Assembly: GCA_031771865.1 (NCBI GenBank)
Contig: JASISA010000041.1
Span: forward strand, 1,984,001 to 2,048,000
DNA from: Nothophaeocryptopus gaeumannii
Taxonomy: Eukaryota; Ascomycota; Dothideomycetes; Mycosphaerellales; Mycosphaerellaceae
DNA length: 64,000 nucleotides
Direction of reading: 5' to 3'
Each line of letters begins with the position of its first letter. Positions within the stretch are counted from its first letter, which is position 1. The notes under the pieces were generated by a model. It saw nothing but the letters and a program-made list of their open reading frames with translations. It did not search any database and was not told the origin of the DNA. Positions 13,188-23,536 of the stretch are shown piece after piece. A program made the position numbers and the translations under genes.

Positions 13188-15490
13188 GGACGATAATAGA
13201 GGACTGTTGGTGTGAGATGTGAGCGTGTGATTAGGCTGGAGCTGACAGGTGCACGATTCTCGCCAGATCTCCAGGCTTCCTTCATTTTCATCAGACATGA
13301 AATGAAGCATCTCAAGGCTCATCCCATATGCGCTGGCGACGACAGCCTGGCGAGTTTTACAGTTTCTATCAAGCTCTTGCTTGTGGTCATAGCGTCCAAC
13401 AGAAGCTCACTCACATTGAAGCTTACAACACTCCTATGATATCAAATAGCCATCGCCAGACCCTTCTTTCAAAGGGATGCTCAGAAGGACGGGTGCATAT
13501 GCGACGAGCGACGCCTCCGATTGCGTTCTACTCTCCACCGCAGAACAAGCTCAACTTGACGAATGCGAGCAGCGGACCAACAAGCAACTGATTACGGACT
13601 TCGGTCCCGTGTTGCAATTACTCGATATGTCAGGGCTTCCCGGTGTTAGTAACCGTAGAGCGGGTCCTTGACTAAACTGCCAAGTGTGACATGTTATGTT
13701 TTCCTCACGGGAGAGGGTCGTCTTGTCTGGTCTCTGCTTCAGACGTGAAGTAGGACATGAATAATCTCCTTTGCAGCTTTTGTTTTTGGCTCCATACCTG
13801 AATCGTACACTCGTAGATCCATCCACATCATCGCCACTACTATCGCCACAACCAGCACGCAGTCCTTTCCCACCGCCCCCCACCCCCCTTCCCGTGACCC
13901 CTCCCTCCTGTTACACAGAAAGATCGACATAAGATCGACAACACAGCTCATGTGCCTCACGCACTTCATCGACCACTCCACAACCTCCAACCCTCCAACC
14001 TTCTGGGCTTCTTCAAACTTCTTCGTTGACCGGTCAGCCCTGCGCAAAGTACACATCGTATACTTTCTCGCGTAACTGCATCTAACATGTCCCGGGTGGA
14101 GACTGGCTGCTGGAATCTTGTTCATCGTTCCGAAGAAAAGTGTCAACTTTGTACAAGGTAGTGTGGTCTGGCCGGTCGATCCGGTCTGCCGGGTCGTTGT
14201 CTTCACACCGATCTTTCTTGATGAGCCTGCCTTGAGCCGGACATACTTCTCCCTCTCATCCGGGCGTTCTTCTGCCTCTGCTTCAGCCGGGCCGAAGGAT
14301 TCGCGGCTCAAGAGCAAGGCAGCTTGGCAAGGCAGTGGGGTCTCTTGTATCACTCGCGTTGGCGCAGCGCATAACGGCTTTGCATATGCTTTAACGGATG
14401 GCTTGATGCTGCAGATATGCGTTGGCCTTTTGCATGTTCGAGCGGACAGGAACGAAGGGAGGGGTTAAGGTACAGCGTGTTGGCTAGTGCGAGAATGAAG
14501 TGGTCTGTGACCCAGTTGCGAGTGAGTGAATAGGCAAAGTTGCCAATAAATGCGTTGTGTAGTAGATGGGTAGTTTGGTACATGCCGTGAGGCAGACAAA
14601 CACAAATTTCCTTCCCAAGTCTCTTTTTCCCGCGCTACGCGCATCTCTCAAGTCTCTACGGGTAGTTTGCTTTCGTTTCGCTGCCAAAGTAATGCTACAC
14701 CTTAGCCTCCACACCCTTCACACCGTACAGTATGCTGCTGCCCCTCATCAATAAGAATCCGACAATACGTCAAATATTCAAATCAGTAGATACCACCTGG
14801 CCGTCGTCATGTGAAAAGCAGATCGCGTGATCGTCCTCGCTTTCCTCCGCTCAACGTACCCTGCGTTGCTCCATGATAACGCTCATGCATACAAAATCGT
14901 CAAAAACACACGCCTTATCCTGCAAAACCCATGCATGCCCGCAATCCTCCTCAAATGCGCTCATACGCATTCCATATGCTGTATATCCATACGAACAGGA
15001 TCAGTGGTCACAAAGCATCCTTCGATCCCTGTCCAAGTCATCGTGATATCCGGTATGAGAGACGTGTCCCAGCAGCTTTCGAAAGGGAGGTGTCATGCGC
15101 GTCTGTAAGGCTATGCGCGCCCAAGATCGTCACACGGTACAGAGCATGCGACCGAAAGACGAGTAGAAGTGTATTAAACCCACCAGAAACGCCGAGTGAT
15201 GGATCCAGGGGCCCAGCCAGGGTAGCCGCTTCGCGCAAAAGGGGGAATCTAGCACAAGAAACAGCAAAAGCCACAACGCCTCCGATGGTATGTTGAGTGG
15301 TATATCGTCCCATGCGCCATACGTCTCATGCGTGAGTAAAGAAAGTCCAAATCCGGATGAGCTTCTTGTATATAGTAAGAAATTGGTGGCCAAATTGGCG
15401 AAACGAGGTAAGGAGGCCGCTCCAATGAGAGCATCCATGGCCGTCCAAGCAGAAATGCGATGAATGTATCGCTTTATTGGTCGATGCCGA
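13188..15490. other. Intergenic region between two convergent genes
   Basis: About 2.3 kb holding the 3' ends of the STRAP-like and Whi3-like genes. A strongly pyrimidine/C-rich run lies at about 13866-13910. Several antisense frames of 120-200 codons exist, but none has a domain or sensible composition. I see no RNA gene. Confidence 0.55.
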
Positions 15491-17203
15491 CTAACGACCG
15501 ACAGCATATTCAGAGTATCCGCGAGAGTCGCGTCCGAAAGTGCCGGCCCCAAGCGCTGGGGGAACGCCACCAGAGTAGTTCCTTGGGCTCAGTTGACTGG
15601 CGAAGTCAGGAGAGCTGACACCGAAAGGGTTCGAGAACATGCTGTCCATCCCAGTCTGAGGGCCCCGGTAAGTGCCGTTTGACGCAAGTCCGGGCGGACT
15701 CCCCAAGCCGGGCGGAGGCCCAGAAACAGAGCTGAAACTACCGCCACTCATAATGGTGCTGTATCCGGGTGCCATCGCCTGGGGAGACATGACCGCGTTC
15801 GGCCCCATACCGCTATTCTGGTTCGAGCGAACACCCAGGGGATTCTTCGAGAACGAGAGTCGAATGCCACCCTTGACGCTGTTGTGCAGAGGATGGCCGT
15901 ACAGTTCGTGCAAGGCTTTCGTTGCAAAGCTGATGTCTTCGAACTCGACAAAACACATTGGACCATTTTGTTTAGTTCTGAAGCACAGTCGTTTATAGCC
16001 TCTTTGTTTGGAGAAAAGTGCCTTCAGCTCGTCTTCTGAGGTGTCAATAGGCAAATTACCAACGTACAGAGTGTTGCACGGTGGATTCTGATCGGCCGGA
16101 TTGACGGGTGGATACTGAGGCCTTGGGAAGCTCTGCATGTAGGTAGTGTTGCCAGCTCCATTTGACAGTGTCTGACTACTTCCACCGGAGATCGATCCAT
16201 TGACTCTTGGTGAATTGTATCCGTTGGTGACCGGCGAGCCCATTCCGCTTCCATTGCCATTCGGTGTGTTCAACGACAGGCTGCCAAAACGAGTGACCGG
16301 AATAGTTGCATTCGTAGCCCTACGAGACACAGGCTGCTGGCCACTTTTGGCGTACCCGAGCGGATCCTTGAGAAGTTCGCCCGTCTCGTCGTCGCCGTCG
16401 TCATTGTTGATGATGGATTTCCCGCTTGCACGTGGATGGTGCTCAATGCCGTTCGCAAGTGGAGACTGTGGTGAGAATAGGTTCTGGAAGTGAGCACTGT
16501 TCTCAGGGGTTGGGAAATCGCCATTCCCTCCGGAGCTGGAGGAAGGCAGAGGAGGAGAAACACGTTCCGTTGATTGGAAAGTGCTGTTGAACCTAGAACG
16601 TCCGCTGGAAGATGTGGAGCTGGTCTGGGTTCGAGAAGCGGTTCCATCGATCGTGTTACGCCTCTCAAAGGCCGAGTTGACAGTGCCCGTACTGTGTGCT
16701 TCAACGATCATGTTTGCGTCCTTGGAAGTATTTGGCTTTCCGTGCAACTTCTGCTGCGCCTCCAGAGCACTCTCTGACGATTGAAACCGAGCTACTGCAG
16801 TAGCAAATCCGTTGTCCTCAGGATATGGAGATCGAATGAACTCGGTATCTATGAGGTCTCCGGCGAATATAAGCATGCTCCTCAACGCTTCTGTCCCAAT
16901 GTTCCGCGGAAGCCTCCGGATGACCACCGCAGGTGCTGGACGAGCGTCCCGACCAAAGGAGCTGGGATCTGAAGTGCTGGCCGCAAGAGCTGGTAAAACA
17001 CCGTTGCGGTCAGTCGGATGGCGCTCAGCGGTCGGAGAGGTACCATATATCTGTGCTGATCCCGCATTCGAGGCTTGACTAAAGATGTCGGAACGGAAGG
17101 ATGGAGTCGGCGGCGAAGTGCTGGTCGAACCAAAAGGGCTGCGCGGATACATGGTAGACTGAATGGTACGGGTGGTGCTATTGGCCGGAATCGATTCACC
17201 CAT
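15491..17203 (-). CDS. Whi3/Scw1-type RNA-binding protein with two RRMs
   Basis: Single-exon frame of 570 residues from the ATG opening MGESIPANSTTR; the frame also extends 8 codons upstream without another ATG. An RRM-like domain lies at about residues 88-160 (VVIRRLPRNIG as RNP2-like) and a clear RRM at about 374-455 (NTLYVGNLPID, then CFVEFED as RNP1). Long S/G/N/P-rich disordered segments separate them and form the tail. This layout is that of Whi3 in budding yeast and Scw1 in fission yeast, which bind mRNAs to control cell size, cell-cycle entry and cell wall integrity. Cytoplasmic condensate behaviour is known for Whi3; here it is inference. The gene is preceded by an unusually long gene-free stretch, consistent with a large regulated leader. 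Confidence 0.87.
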   Translation of the reverse strand: MGESIPANSTTRTIQSTMYPRSPFGSTSTSPPTPSFRSDIFSQASNAGSAQIYGTSPTAERHPTDRNGVLPALAASTSDPSSFGRDARPAPAVVIRRLPRNIGTEALRSMLIFAGDLIDTEFIRSPYPEDNGFATAVARFQSSESALEAQQKLHGKPNTSKDANMIVEAHSTGTVNSAFERRNTIDGTASRTQTSSTSSSGRSRFNSTFQSTERVSPPLPSSSSGGNGDFPTPENSAHFQNLFSPQSPLANGIEHHPRASGKSIINNDDGDDETGELLKDPLGYAKSGQQPVSRRATNATIPVTRFGSLSLNTPNGNGSGMGSPVTNGYNSPRVNGSISGGSSQTLSNGAGNTTYMQSFPRPQYPPVNPADQNPPCNTLYVGNLPIDTSEDELKALFSKQRGYKRLCFRTKQNGPMCFVEFEDISFATKALHELYGHPLHNSVKGGIRLSFSKNPLGVRSNQNSGMGPNAVMSPQAMAPGYSTIMSGGSFSSVSGPPPGLGSPPGLASNGTYRGPQTGMDSMFSNPFGVSSPDFASQLSPRNYSGGVPPALGAGTFGRDSRGYSEYAVGR

Positions 17204-20200
17204 TGCGCCTTGGTCGCCGTCAAACAAAACTAGAACCGAAAATCCTCAGGCACAACCCCTCAAGTTAGGACATGCACGTGGACCCACGGCGTGGGCGACG
17301 AGTGGGAGGGTCGTGAAGCGCGAGCCGGATCTCTTTGCGGTCGCACTCGCGCTGTATGCAGAAGGCCACCGTCGTTGAACACCGGAGCCTCGCGACCTGG
17401 CAGATATGGCATGTAGACTCCAGCAGGAGCAAGGCGGGGCGCGCGATTGGCGGCGGGTTGGCGACACTGTCGAGGCAGGCGTGAGTGGGTGTGAGGACAG
17501 AAGTGAGGTGGGTGAGTGGATAAGTGCGTTGATTGAGTGGTCTGTTTGGGGAGTCAATGGAGAAGTCGCGACCAAGCCGGGCCGAGCGAGAGCTGATACA
17601 CGGAGACGAGACCGGACAAGACGCGATCAGAGGTGCAATTGCAGTCGCAGTCGCAGTCGGCAGCTGCAAGGCTTCGATGCGCTGTCAATCCGAATTTAGC
17701 GGCAACGAATTGGACGTGGGCGGCTGCGTGGACAAGCGATGGGCAATGGTGATGCGTGTGCGTGTGCTGAGAGGGCTGCGAGTGCGGTGCGGTTGCAGAA
17801 GCTGGTGTGGTGAGTGGTGAACGTTCAGGTTGGTGTGGGAGGGAGCAGGATGGAAGGTGTGGATGCTGGATGCTGGATGTCGAGGCTCGAGAGGTGCAGG
17901 TGCGATGCAGGAGGAACACTTTCCAGCGCACGCAGACTCCGACTCACCACTCTCGTCTGATCAAGCAGCAGCGACAGAGATGGGGGCAGGCGCGACGAGG
18001 TGCGAGGTGCGGGAAGGCGTGGAAGGCAAGCACAGAGCACTCTCGAGGGAAGCGCGCCCAAGACGTCGGGTTGCGCTTGCCTGGGAGCAAGTTGGACTCG
18101 AGCGGAGGGAAGGCACGGACCAATCAAGCGATAAGAACAACGGCCACGACAGAAAGCTAAAAGGGAGAGCAGCCGGGTCTTGGACTCTTGGTGGGGAACA
18201 GAAGGAGAGCGCGAAGGCCGGGTCGTTTCCGCTTCCCGTTGTACGGAGTGGAACTCTGAACCTCGACTCGCCGGCTCCTGTGTCGCGGTCACGCAGTGCC
18301 GATGGCCATTCGCTGTATAATTGTATACCAACGCGCAAGTACTGCGAGCGCCTCGACCTCGACCACTCATAACCACGAGCGCGAGTGTGAGCGCTAGGGC
18401 CGGGGAAATGCGACCGCTGTGGCTCCTCGCCGGCAAGCGCAGCGGCACTGCCGCACAGTGCATCCGCTGTGAGATGCAGCCTGACGGACGACCTGCAGCA
18501 GAATCCATGCCTTGTCGCCGACCTGACCCAACGCGGACGCGCCAGTAGGGCCAGAGGTCGCCTGTCTCCCGCAAGCGATCACGGTCGGAGGCAGACTGCT
18601 GGTTGCGAGCGTACGCTGCTGCCCGCTGATTGCTGGGGACGGTGAGGATGCGGGTGGTCGAGGGGGCCTTTAAAGTTGCCTCACCCCTCGACCGCCGAAC
18701 TCTGCTCGTCCTCGTCCTCGCTGCCCTGCACGGCGGCTGTCATTGGCCGCGACCGGACACGCCAGGAGCCAGCCAACAGCGTGACCTCTTTCAAGAAGGA
18801 AACGCGTCGACTGCACCGCCTGTCTTCCAGAGTTCGCACATGCAGCAGGACGACAGCCACGTCCAGTGAGATGGTTTCTGAGAGATGTCTTCACAACGAG
18901 CCAAGGCATCGAGAGGCACAGCTCGCTCCTGGTCCGGGACTCAGCTGCTGGTGCTTGTGCCTCCCGCGCCGCACACCGCGGACAGGATCCCCTAGCCACA
19001 ATCCGCTTCGAATCGAACACCCTGACCACCCCACCACAGCTCGTCGTCGCCCTCCATCAGGCCCGATGTTCTCACCTAAGGCGCACTTCCACCGCTCCCA
19101 TTCGCTCGGCATTGCTTTCGAGCACCTGGGGCGGAATCCAACGTCGAAGGACTGGTCACGAACCTGGCGAATCGCAACCGCTGCGGTATATGCCAGAGAT
19201 GAGTCGCTCTTCGCGAACCACTCTTGCTGCGCTTCACTGTCAGTCACTCGCGGAATCCTGGTTCCTGACCTCGCATCTCTGCAAGCGCATCCATCCTCGC
19301 CGAAAGTTTGAGAGCTTGACAGTCTAGACGCACGCTCACACGACTAATGCAATGACTAACCTCGACCTTCACGAGCCCCGTTACCGACATCAATCAAACT
19401 CATCTCGTACACTGATCACTCATGGCCCATACACCCTCCGTGCCAGCAGCTCATCAGCATCACAATCGGAGCACGAGAGTTGTCCGAAAATGGGTCGTCT
19501 GTGTGACGGCCGCATCACCTTGCACCTCGTGGGCACGGCTGCTTGCATCGCCCCAGCAAAGTAGGTCCTCCTTGTATCGCCGGCCCGTTTTCGTCTCGGA
19601 TGCCGGTTACTGTTCATCGCCATGGATATGGCCAGCGGTACCGGTCGTGCTACACGATTGACCAACCCACACGTGCCGCTCGACGCACGGCAGCGGGGGA
19701 TGGCCGACCGGCATTCACAAGCCTCTCACGTGTATTGCGCCCTTACGCCATAGGTTACGCCGCCGTCATCGTCAATTGTTGCACACGAGCGCTATCTCAG
19801 TTGACCTCTGCAGTCAGCATTCGTGCGGGTTATGAAACAACATGCAAGTAACATCGCAGCGGTGAGAGAAGCTCCCTGTCTTGCAGCAACATGCCCCAAC
19901 CTTCCTGGTGTTTCATAGATGTCCCTGAAAGAGCAAACACGTCCTGCAATACCTTGGCTTGTTCAAACAGTCGACACACATAGAAACAGCACTGCCATAA
20001 TACATCCGTCTCATATCCGACTCTGATTCCGAGACACGGCAACAACACATTCAATCACATCTGGAAAGTTAAACTGGACCCTTCTCCTCTTCAATTGGAC
20101 CCAATAACGCCGACATCCAAAGCTCATATAGGATCCTCGACTGCTATTCTTGATCCTTGGAGAAGATCTTGAGCAAGCTTTTGCTCCTGATAGCGACTCC

Positions 20201-20300
20201 TCTGGCGATTGAGGAGCTTCCAACACGCGGTGCAATATGGGACATTGGAGCGCCAACCACGGTCTCTATTAAGACTATCTTTAGCGCCGACATGAAGGGA
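17204..20300. other. Long gene-poor region upstream of the Whi3-like gene
   Basis: About 3.1 kb without a supportable gene. Near the Whi3-like start the sense (minus) strand is rich in pyrimidine runs, as expected for a long leader or promoter. Small tandem repeats occur: three gcagtc units at 17641-17658 and three tggatgc-like units at 17860-17880. Many frames of 70-250 codons overlap on both strands, all R/S/H-rich and repeat-driven, which argues against coding. Confidence 0.55.
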
Positions 20301-20856
20301 TCATTGCTTCGCACTGCTATCAGGTCGCTCCTGCGAGATCGTAACGTCGAGAATGTCCTTCCCGGAGCCTATCGCCAGCATACGCAGCACTGGCTCCACA
20401 TTGCTTTCTGTCAATACCGTCTCCTTCGGAAAAAGCTTCCGGTCCTCACTTGCAGTACCCCATTTGACCTTCACCTGAGCGACGCTGTCTTTGCTCTCCT
20501 TGTTGCGATATTTGCTCAATACTTCAGCGCAGTTCGGAGACTCCCACACAGCTTCGACTGCACTCTTGACCTGTGAAAGGGCCAGACCTGGGTTCACCAG
20601 GATTACTAGGGTAATAAGGTCCGTCAGCTCCTTGCTGTCCCTGTCGACATTGGGGCAGTGCGCCACTAGTGGAAGGCCGACTTAGCACCTTTGTCTTTGC
20701 GGATTGCTACTCACATTCATGTCTACTTGATCCATTAATGGTGAATATGACAGGAAAATCGTGCGCTCCTCCTACTCCAGACATGTTGCCGCCGCTCTTT
20801 TCTCTCGCTTTGACGTGGTCGACACCGCCGCTCTTACGCGTAGGCAAATCGGACAT
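20301..20856 (-). CDS. Unrecognised two-exon protein of 168 residues
   Basis: I do not recognise this family. Exon 1 is 20856-20715 and exon 2 is 20665-20301. The 49-base intron has a consensus GTGAGT donor, a GCTAAG branch-like site and a CACTAG acceptor, and joins in frame as ...SSRHE-L-AHCPNVD. The product starts MSDLPTRKSGG. It has a basic/glycine N-terminus, then a segment with mixed hydrophobic and charged residues (ELTDLITLVILVNPGLAL, then AVEAVWESPNCAEVLSKY) that looks like a small folded alpha/beta domain, and ends SSAKQ. There is no signal peptide or membrane segment. A small upstream frame starts at ATG 21029. The clean intron and amino-acid composition are the case for it being real. 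It could be a lineage-specific gene. Confidence 0.5.
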
Positions 20857-21858
20857 TGACTCTCTTGACAGACTAAAAGAAGTGACCCAGTCTTTCAGCA
20901 GGGATCGGAAGAACCGAGCGTTTGCGCTACAGTCGGCTCGTTGCTGTTGATCCGGGGTTGGCGTGCGATCGGAGCGTTTGTCGTCGGCGGCGCAATAGAA
21001 TCATGCACAGGCGTTTCGTTCACGTGCATCCGTGGACGGCAAGGGAAACTCTAAATTGCGGCTCCTCCCACGTCTTTGCAGAAGACAGAGAATGGGACGT
21101 GAGAGGACACAAGAAGTAGGTGAGATAGTGATGCGTCTTCGGAAATTGTGTGTGACTGGTGACGAAGCCATGCAGCCCCATCACAACTTGCTTTCTTGCT
21201 CGCTCGCGAGTGATCCTTGTCCGAAGTGACGTGTGTGGACGCTCTTCAAACAACTCGCGAAAACAACTTCAACCACACTTGGGTCAACAAGAAGGTGGGA
21301 AAGGACCAGCAATGCCTGATTTTTAACAGGTCCACTCCTACTATCGGAGTACAGTACGGAGGTACTGCACAACAGAAACTCCATTCAGCGCCACCCTCCC
21401 GGAGACAACTCCGACATTGACGGCCTAGTCTACAGCTCCTATCTGACTGCTGTCGCGTCTCGTGGGCTATCTATACCAGTCGGTCAGCCCATTCAATCCA
21501 TTTCTTCCCACCCACACAAGATCTTATTCGGCTCTCGAACTTAAATTTCGGGTGGTCGGTTGGTAGGTTGCGCTGGTTCCGCTTCCGGTCTCACGGCGAC
21601 GGCGATGGATCGCATGGTTTTGAGATTGTTGGGACGTGGGTCTGCGTTCTAACTGCATGGCGTGACTTCCTTTCTTGTATCATTGTATTTACTTTTGCGA
21701 TAGGGAATTTCACGAGTGGACAACGTATGAAGCTGTGATAGACCCGCCGCGTGAAAAGGTACGTGACGTGGGTTGGGAAGCTGATTATGTGGTAGCTGTT
21801 GTGGGACGGCAGCCTTGCGGTGCTTGCTGTCAATGGATGGTGGAGCTGTTGGCTGGAC
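20857..21858. other. Intergenic region between two orphan frames
   Basis: About 1 kb. It includes the upstream side of the 168-residue orphan gene, with a 44-codon upstream frame from ATG 21029 on the minus strand, and a short palindromic patch with gtacagtac near 21350. No gene or RNA is supportable here. Confidence 0.5.
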
Positions 21859-22398
21859 TCAACGTTGCCTTGCTGCATGTATGTGTGTGGTGCATGTGGC
21901 AGGCTGACATGTGAATGTGGGATGGAAGCATGTGAGAAATGGAAGGCTCGGGGTTTGACGGCGAGAGAATAGCACGCTAGAGACTTCATCGTCGTCCAGC
22001 TTCTTGAGCTTTCTGTAGTCGTCGGCTTGCATAACGACGCCCTTGCTACGGCTGTCTACCGTTGATCCGTGTGGCCACATCTTCTCGGGCACACCGCCCT
22101 GCTCGTAAGGCAGGGATATCTGCGTGTTAGCATCATACACAACCCACGTGTACATAGACTCTAACATCTCAACGACACTGTAGGTTAGAACCTGCTGTCC
22201 TCTGTTGTTCTCAACGTAACCTATGATGTTCTCGAAGGAGATCTTCAGCTCTCGGTTAGTTATCTTCCTCGTGATCTTCTCTGTCTTGTGGTTCCCATCA
22301 AGAGCGCCTATCGACTCTGACACAGTAGAAGTCTTCGAGCTCGATCCACCCCTCTTTCTAACTGTAACGTACTTAGGAGCTTTCTTATCTTCCGGCAT
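21859..22398 (-). CDS. Orphan reading frame, 179 residues, minus strand
   Basis: Frame from an ATG (MPEDKKAPKYVTVRKRG). Residues 1 to about 140 look like real protein: a lysine/arginine- and serine-rich start, then NRELKISFENIIGYV, QQVLTYSVVEMLESMYTWVV and KLKKLDDDEV. The last 40 residues (SRRQTPSLPFLTCF onward) look like run-on into non-coding DNA, so the true end may be truncated or spliced near 21985. I recognise no family. It lies back to back with plus-strand orphan frames across a 16-bp inverted repeat. Codon choice appears less GC-biased than in flanking housekeeping genes. A fragment of a mobile element or of an integrated virus-like sequence is possible but unproven. Confidence 0.35.
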   Translation of the reverse strand: MPEDKKAPKYVTVRKRGGSSSKTSTVSESIGALDGNHKTEKITRKITNRELKISFENIIGYVENNRGQQVLTYSVVEMLESMYTWVVYDANTQISLPYEQGGVPEKMWPHGSTVDSRSKGVVMQADDYRKLKKLDDDEVSSVLFSRRQTPSLPFLTCFHPTFTCQPATCTTHIHAARQR

Positions 22399-22460
22399 CC
22401 TGATGTGTAGGAACCAGATGTTTGAGTATGTCTACAACAGTGTCGTTGTCAGTCCAGTCT

Positions 22461-22562
22461 TCCCAGGTATCTTCTGAACTCGAACACGATTAAGGAACGA
22501 AGCATCACTGATCCATTTGACACAGAAGCCGCGGAAACTGTTGTGACAGAAGATACCTGGGA
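22461..22562. repeat. Perfect 16-bp inverted repeat with a 70-bp spacer
   Basis: Left arm 22461-22476 (tcccaggtatcttctg) is the exact reverse complement of right arm 22547-22562. It sits between the minus-strand orphan start (22398) and the plus-strand orphan frames (from 22426/22543). It could fold as a strong stem-loop, mark a rearrangement breakpoint, or be part of a small element. The match is read directly; the function is unknown. Confidence 0.85.
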
Positions 22563-22734
22563 TACTCACGTACCGCGCAGATCTGTGGTTAACGCACCAT
22601 ACATGCAGGCAGTACAGGAGACCCCTGAGACGCGGCCTGCTGAGATACAGCGCAATAGGAAGGACAGGAAACACCATGTTTCCAACGTCTGTCCCTGTAT
22701 ACGAAACTCGGCGTCCCTTGGAAGACATAGTTAA
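22543..22734 (+). CDS. Orphan open frame, plus strand, possibly broken
   Basis: The frame is open from about 22426 to a stop at 22732-22734, with a first non-ATG start (GTG) at 22543. The stretch around DTEAAETVVTEDTWDTHVPR to QRNRKDRKHHVSN has protein-like composition, and then it runs out. The next frame (+1) opens at 22676 and carries on with protein-like sequence, so the two may be one gene broken by a frameshift or joined by an intron I could not place (the only in-phase GT...AG pair I found is 36 bases, too short). Not recognised. Confidence 0.25.
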   Translation: MTEDTWDTHVPRRSVVNAPYMQAVQETPETRPAEIQRNRKDRKHHVSNVCPCIRNSASLGRHS

Positions 22735-23074
22735 GGACGGTGTTCAAATTGTCAGGGTTTCCGCTGTTGACCACCAAATACAGCAACAAGGAGAGATATG
22801 TGTGGATTACGACGCGGCGGTGGATTTGTACGCTAATGCCGAAATTAGGTCTTCTGTCAAGAAGAGACTGAAAGGTAGACCGGTGTCATGCGATGGCGTG
22901 TCGTACCTAGACCTCGTAGCTTGGTGCATATCCACGAGGTCATACGGCTTCAACTCGAGCTGCATAAGAGGGGTGAGCGACGATGACGTTGAGGCACTGT
23001 GGCAATACATTGATACTGTGTCAGTCAGCTCTATCCATGCTCGGGCTCCACGTCTTGAGTTCGACACTTGCTAA
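22676..23074 (+). CDS. Orphan reading frame, 132 residues, plus strand
   Basis: ATG frame beginning MFPTSVPVYETRRPLED and ending EFDTC. Composition is convincing for a small soluble protein: alternating hydrophobic and charged runs (IVKDGVQIVRVSAVD, YDAAVDLYANAEIRSSVKK, GVSYLDLVAWC, SDDDVEALWQYIDTV) with three cysteines in the central and C-terminal parts. No signal peptide, membrane segment or known motif. It overlaps the preceding plus-strand frame by about 59 bases in another frame and points away from the minus-strand orphan at 22398. I do not know its function; see the inverted repeat entry for context. Confidence 0.35.
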   Translation: MFPTSVPVYETRRPLEDIVKDGVQIVRVSAVDHQIQQQGEICVDYDAAVDLYANAEIRSSVKKRLKGRPVSCDGVSYLDLVAWCISTRSYGFNSSCIRGVSDDDVEALWQYIDTVSVSSIHARAPRLEFDTC

Positions 23075-23536
23075 TATCCAATGATTCTGGTCCCATTATG
23101 AAACCTTCGTCTTTGGGTCGAAGTAGCAATACTTAAGAGCCTCATTGGGAAGTTACTAACAAATTGGACATCGAGAACTCCATTACACTGCACACGCAAT
23201 GCTGCAGGCGTGTTGAACTTTTCAGATAAGATCAAGAACTTTCGACGAGGATAACGACCCGACTATGAGAACCTGCTTCGTCGACATGTGATATGAACTG
23301 ATACGCGAGAGCCGAGAAAGCGCAGGTGCAATGTCGAACGCTTCATTTGAACATTCGTATAGACACGAACTACGTACACAGGAAAGTCGTTATTGATCAT
23401 CACCGAGTAGCCGAGACACTCAAAAGTCATAACGCTGCAAAACAGCCTCCCTGCACTTGCGGGTATCAATCCTCTTCCAAACGCCACCCCTCACTCAAAG
23501 ACCTGGAAAACGGACAAGTCAGTCAGGATGATTCCC
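23075..23536. other. Intergenic region downstream of the annexin gene
   Basis: About 460 bases between the plus-strand orphan frame and the annexin stop codon. AT-richer than the coding flanks. I see nothing beyond expected 3' untranslated sequence. Confidence 0.5.

Noticed and set aside
13739..14353. 204-codon minus-strand frame
   Set aside because: Composition changes along its length and it has no motif; likely 3' flanking sequence.
15130..15570. 146-codon minus-strand frame overlapping the Whi3-like 3' end
   Set aside because: Overlaps real coding sequence in another frame; downstream part is untranslated region.
17825..18574. 249-codon minus-strand frame rich in S/P/R
   Set aside because: Driven by pyrimidine-rich repeats; overlapping frames on both strands are equally long, a sign of no coding selection.
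21330..21375. Palindromic gtacagtac patch as a transposon end
   Set aside because: No matching inverted copy or target duplication found nearby.
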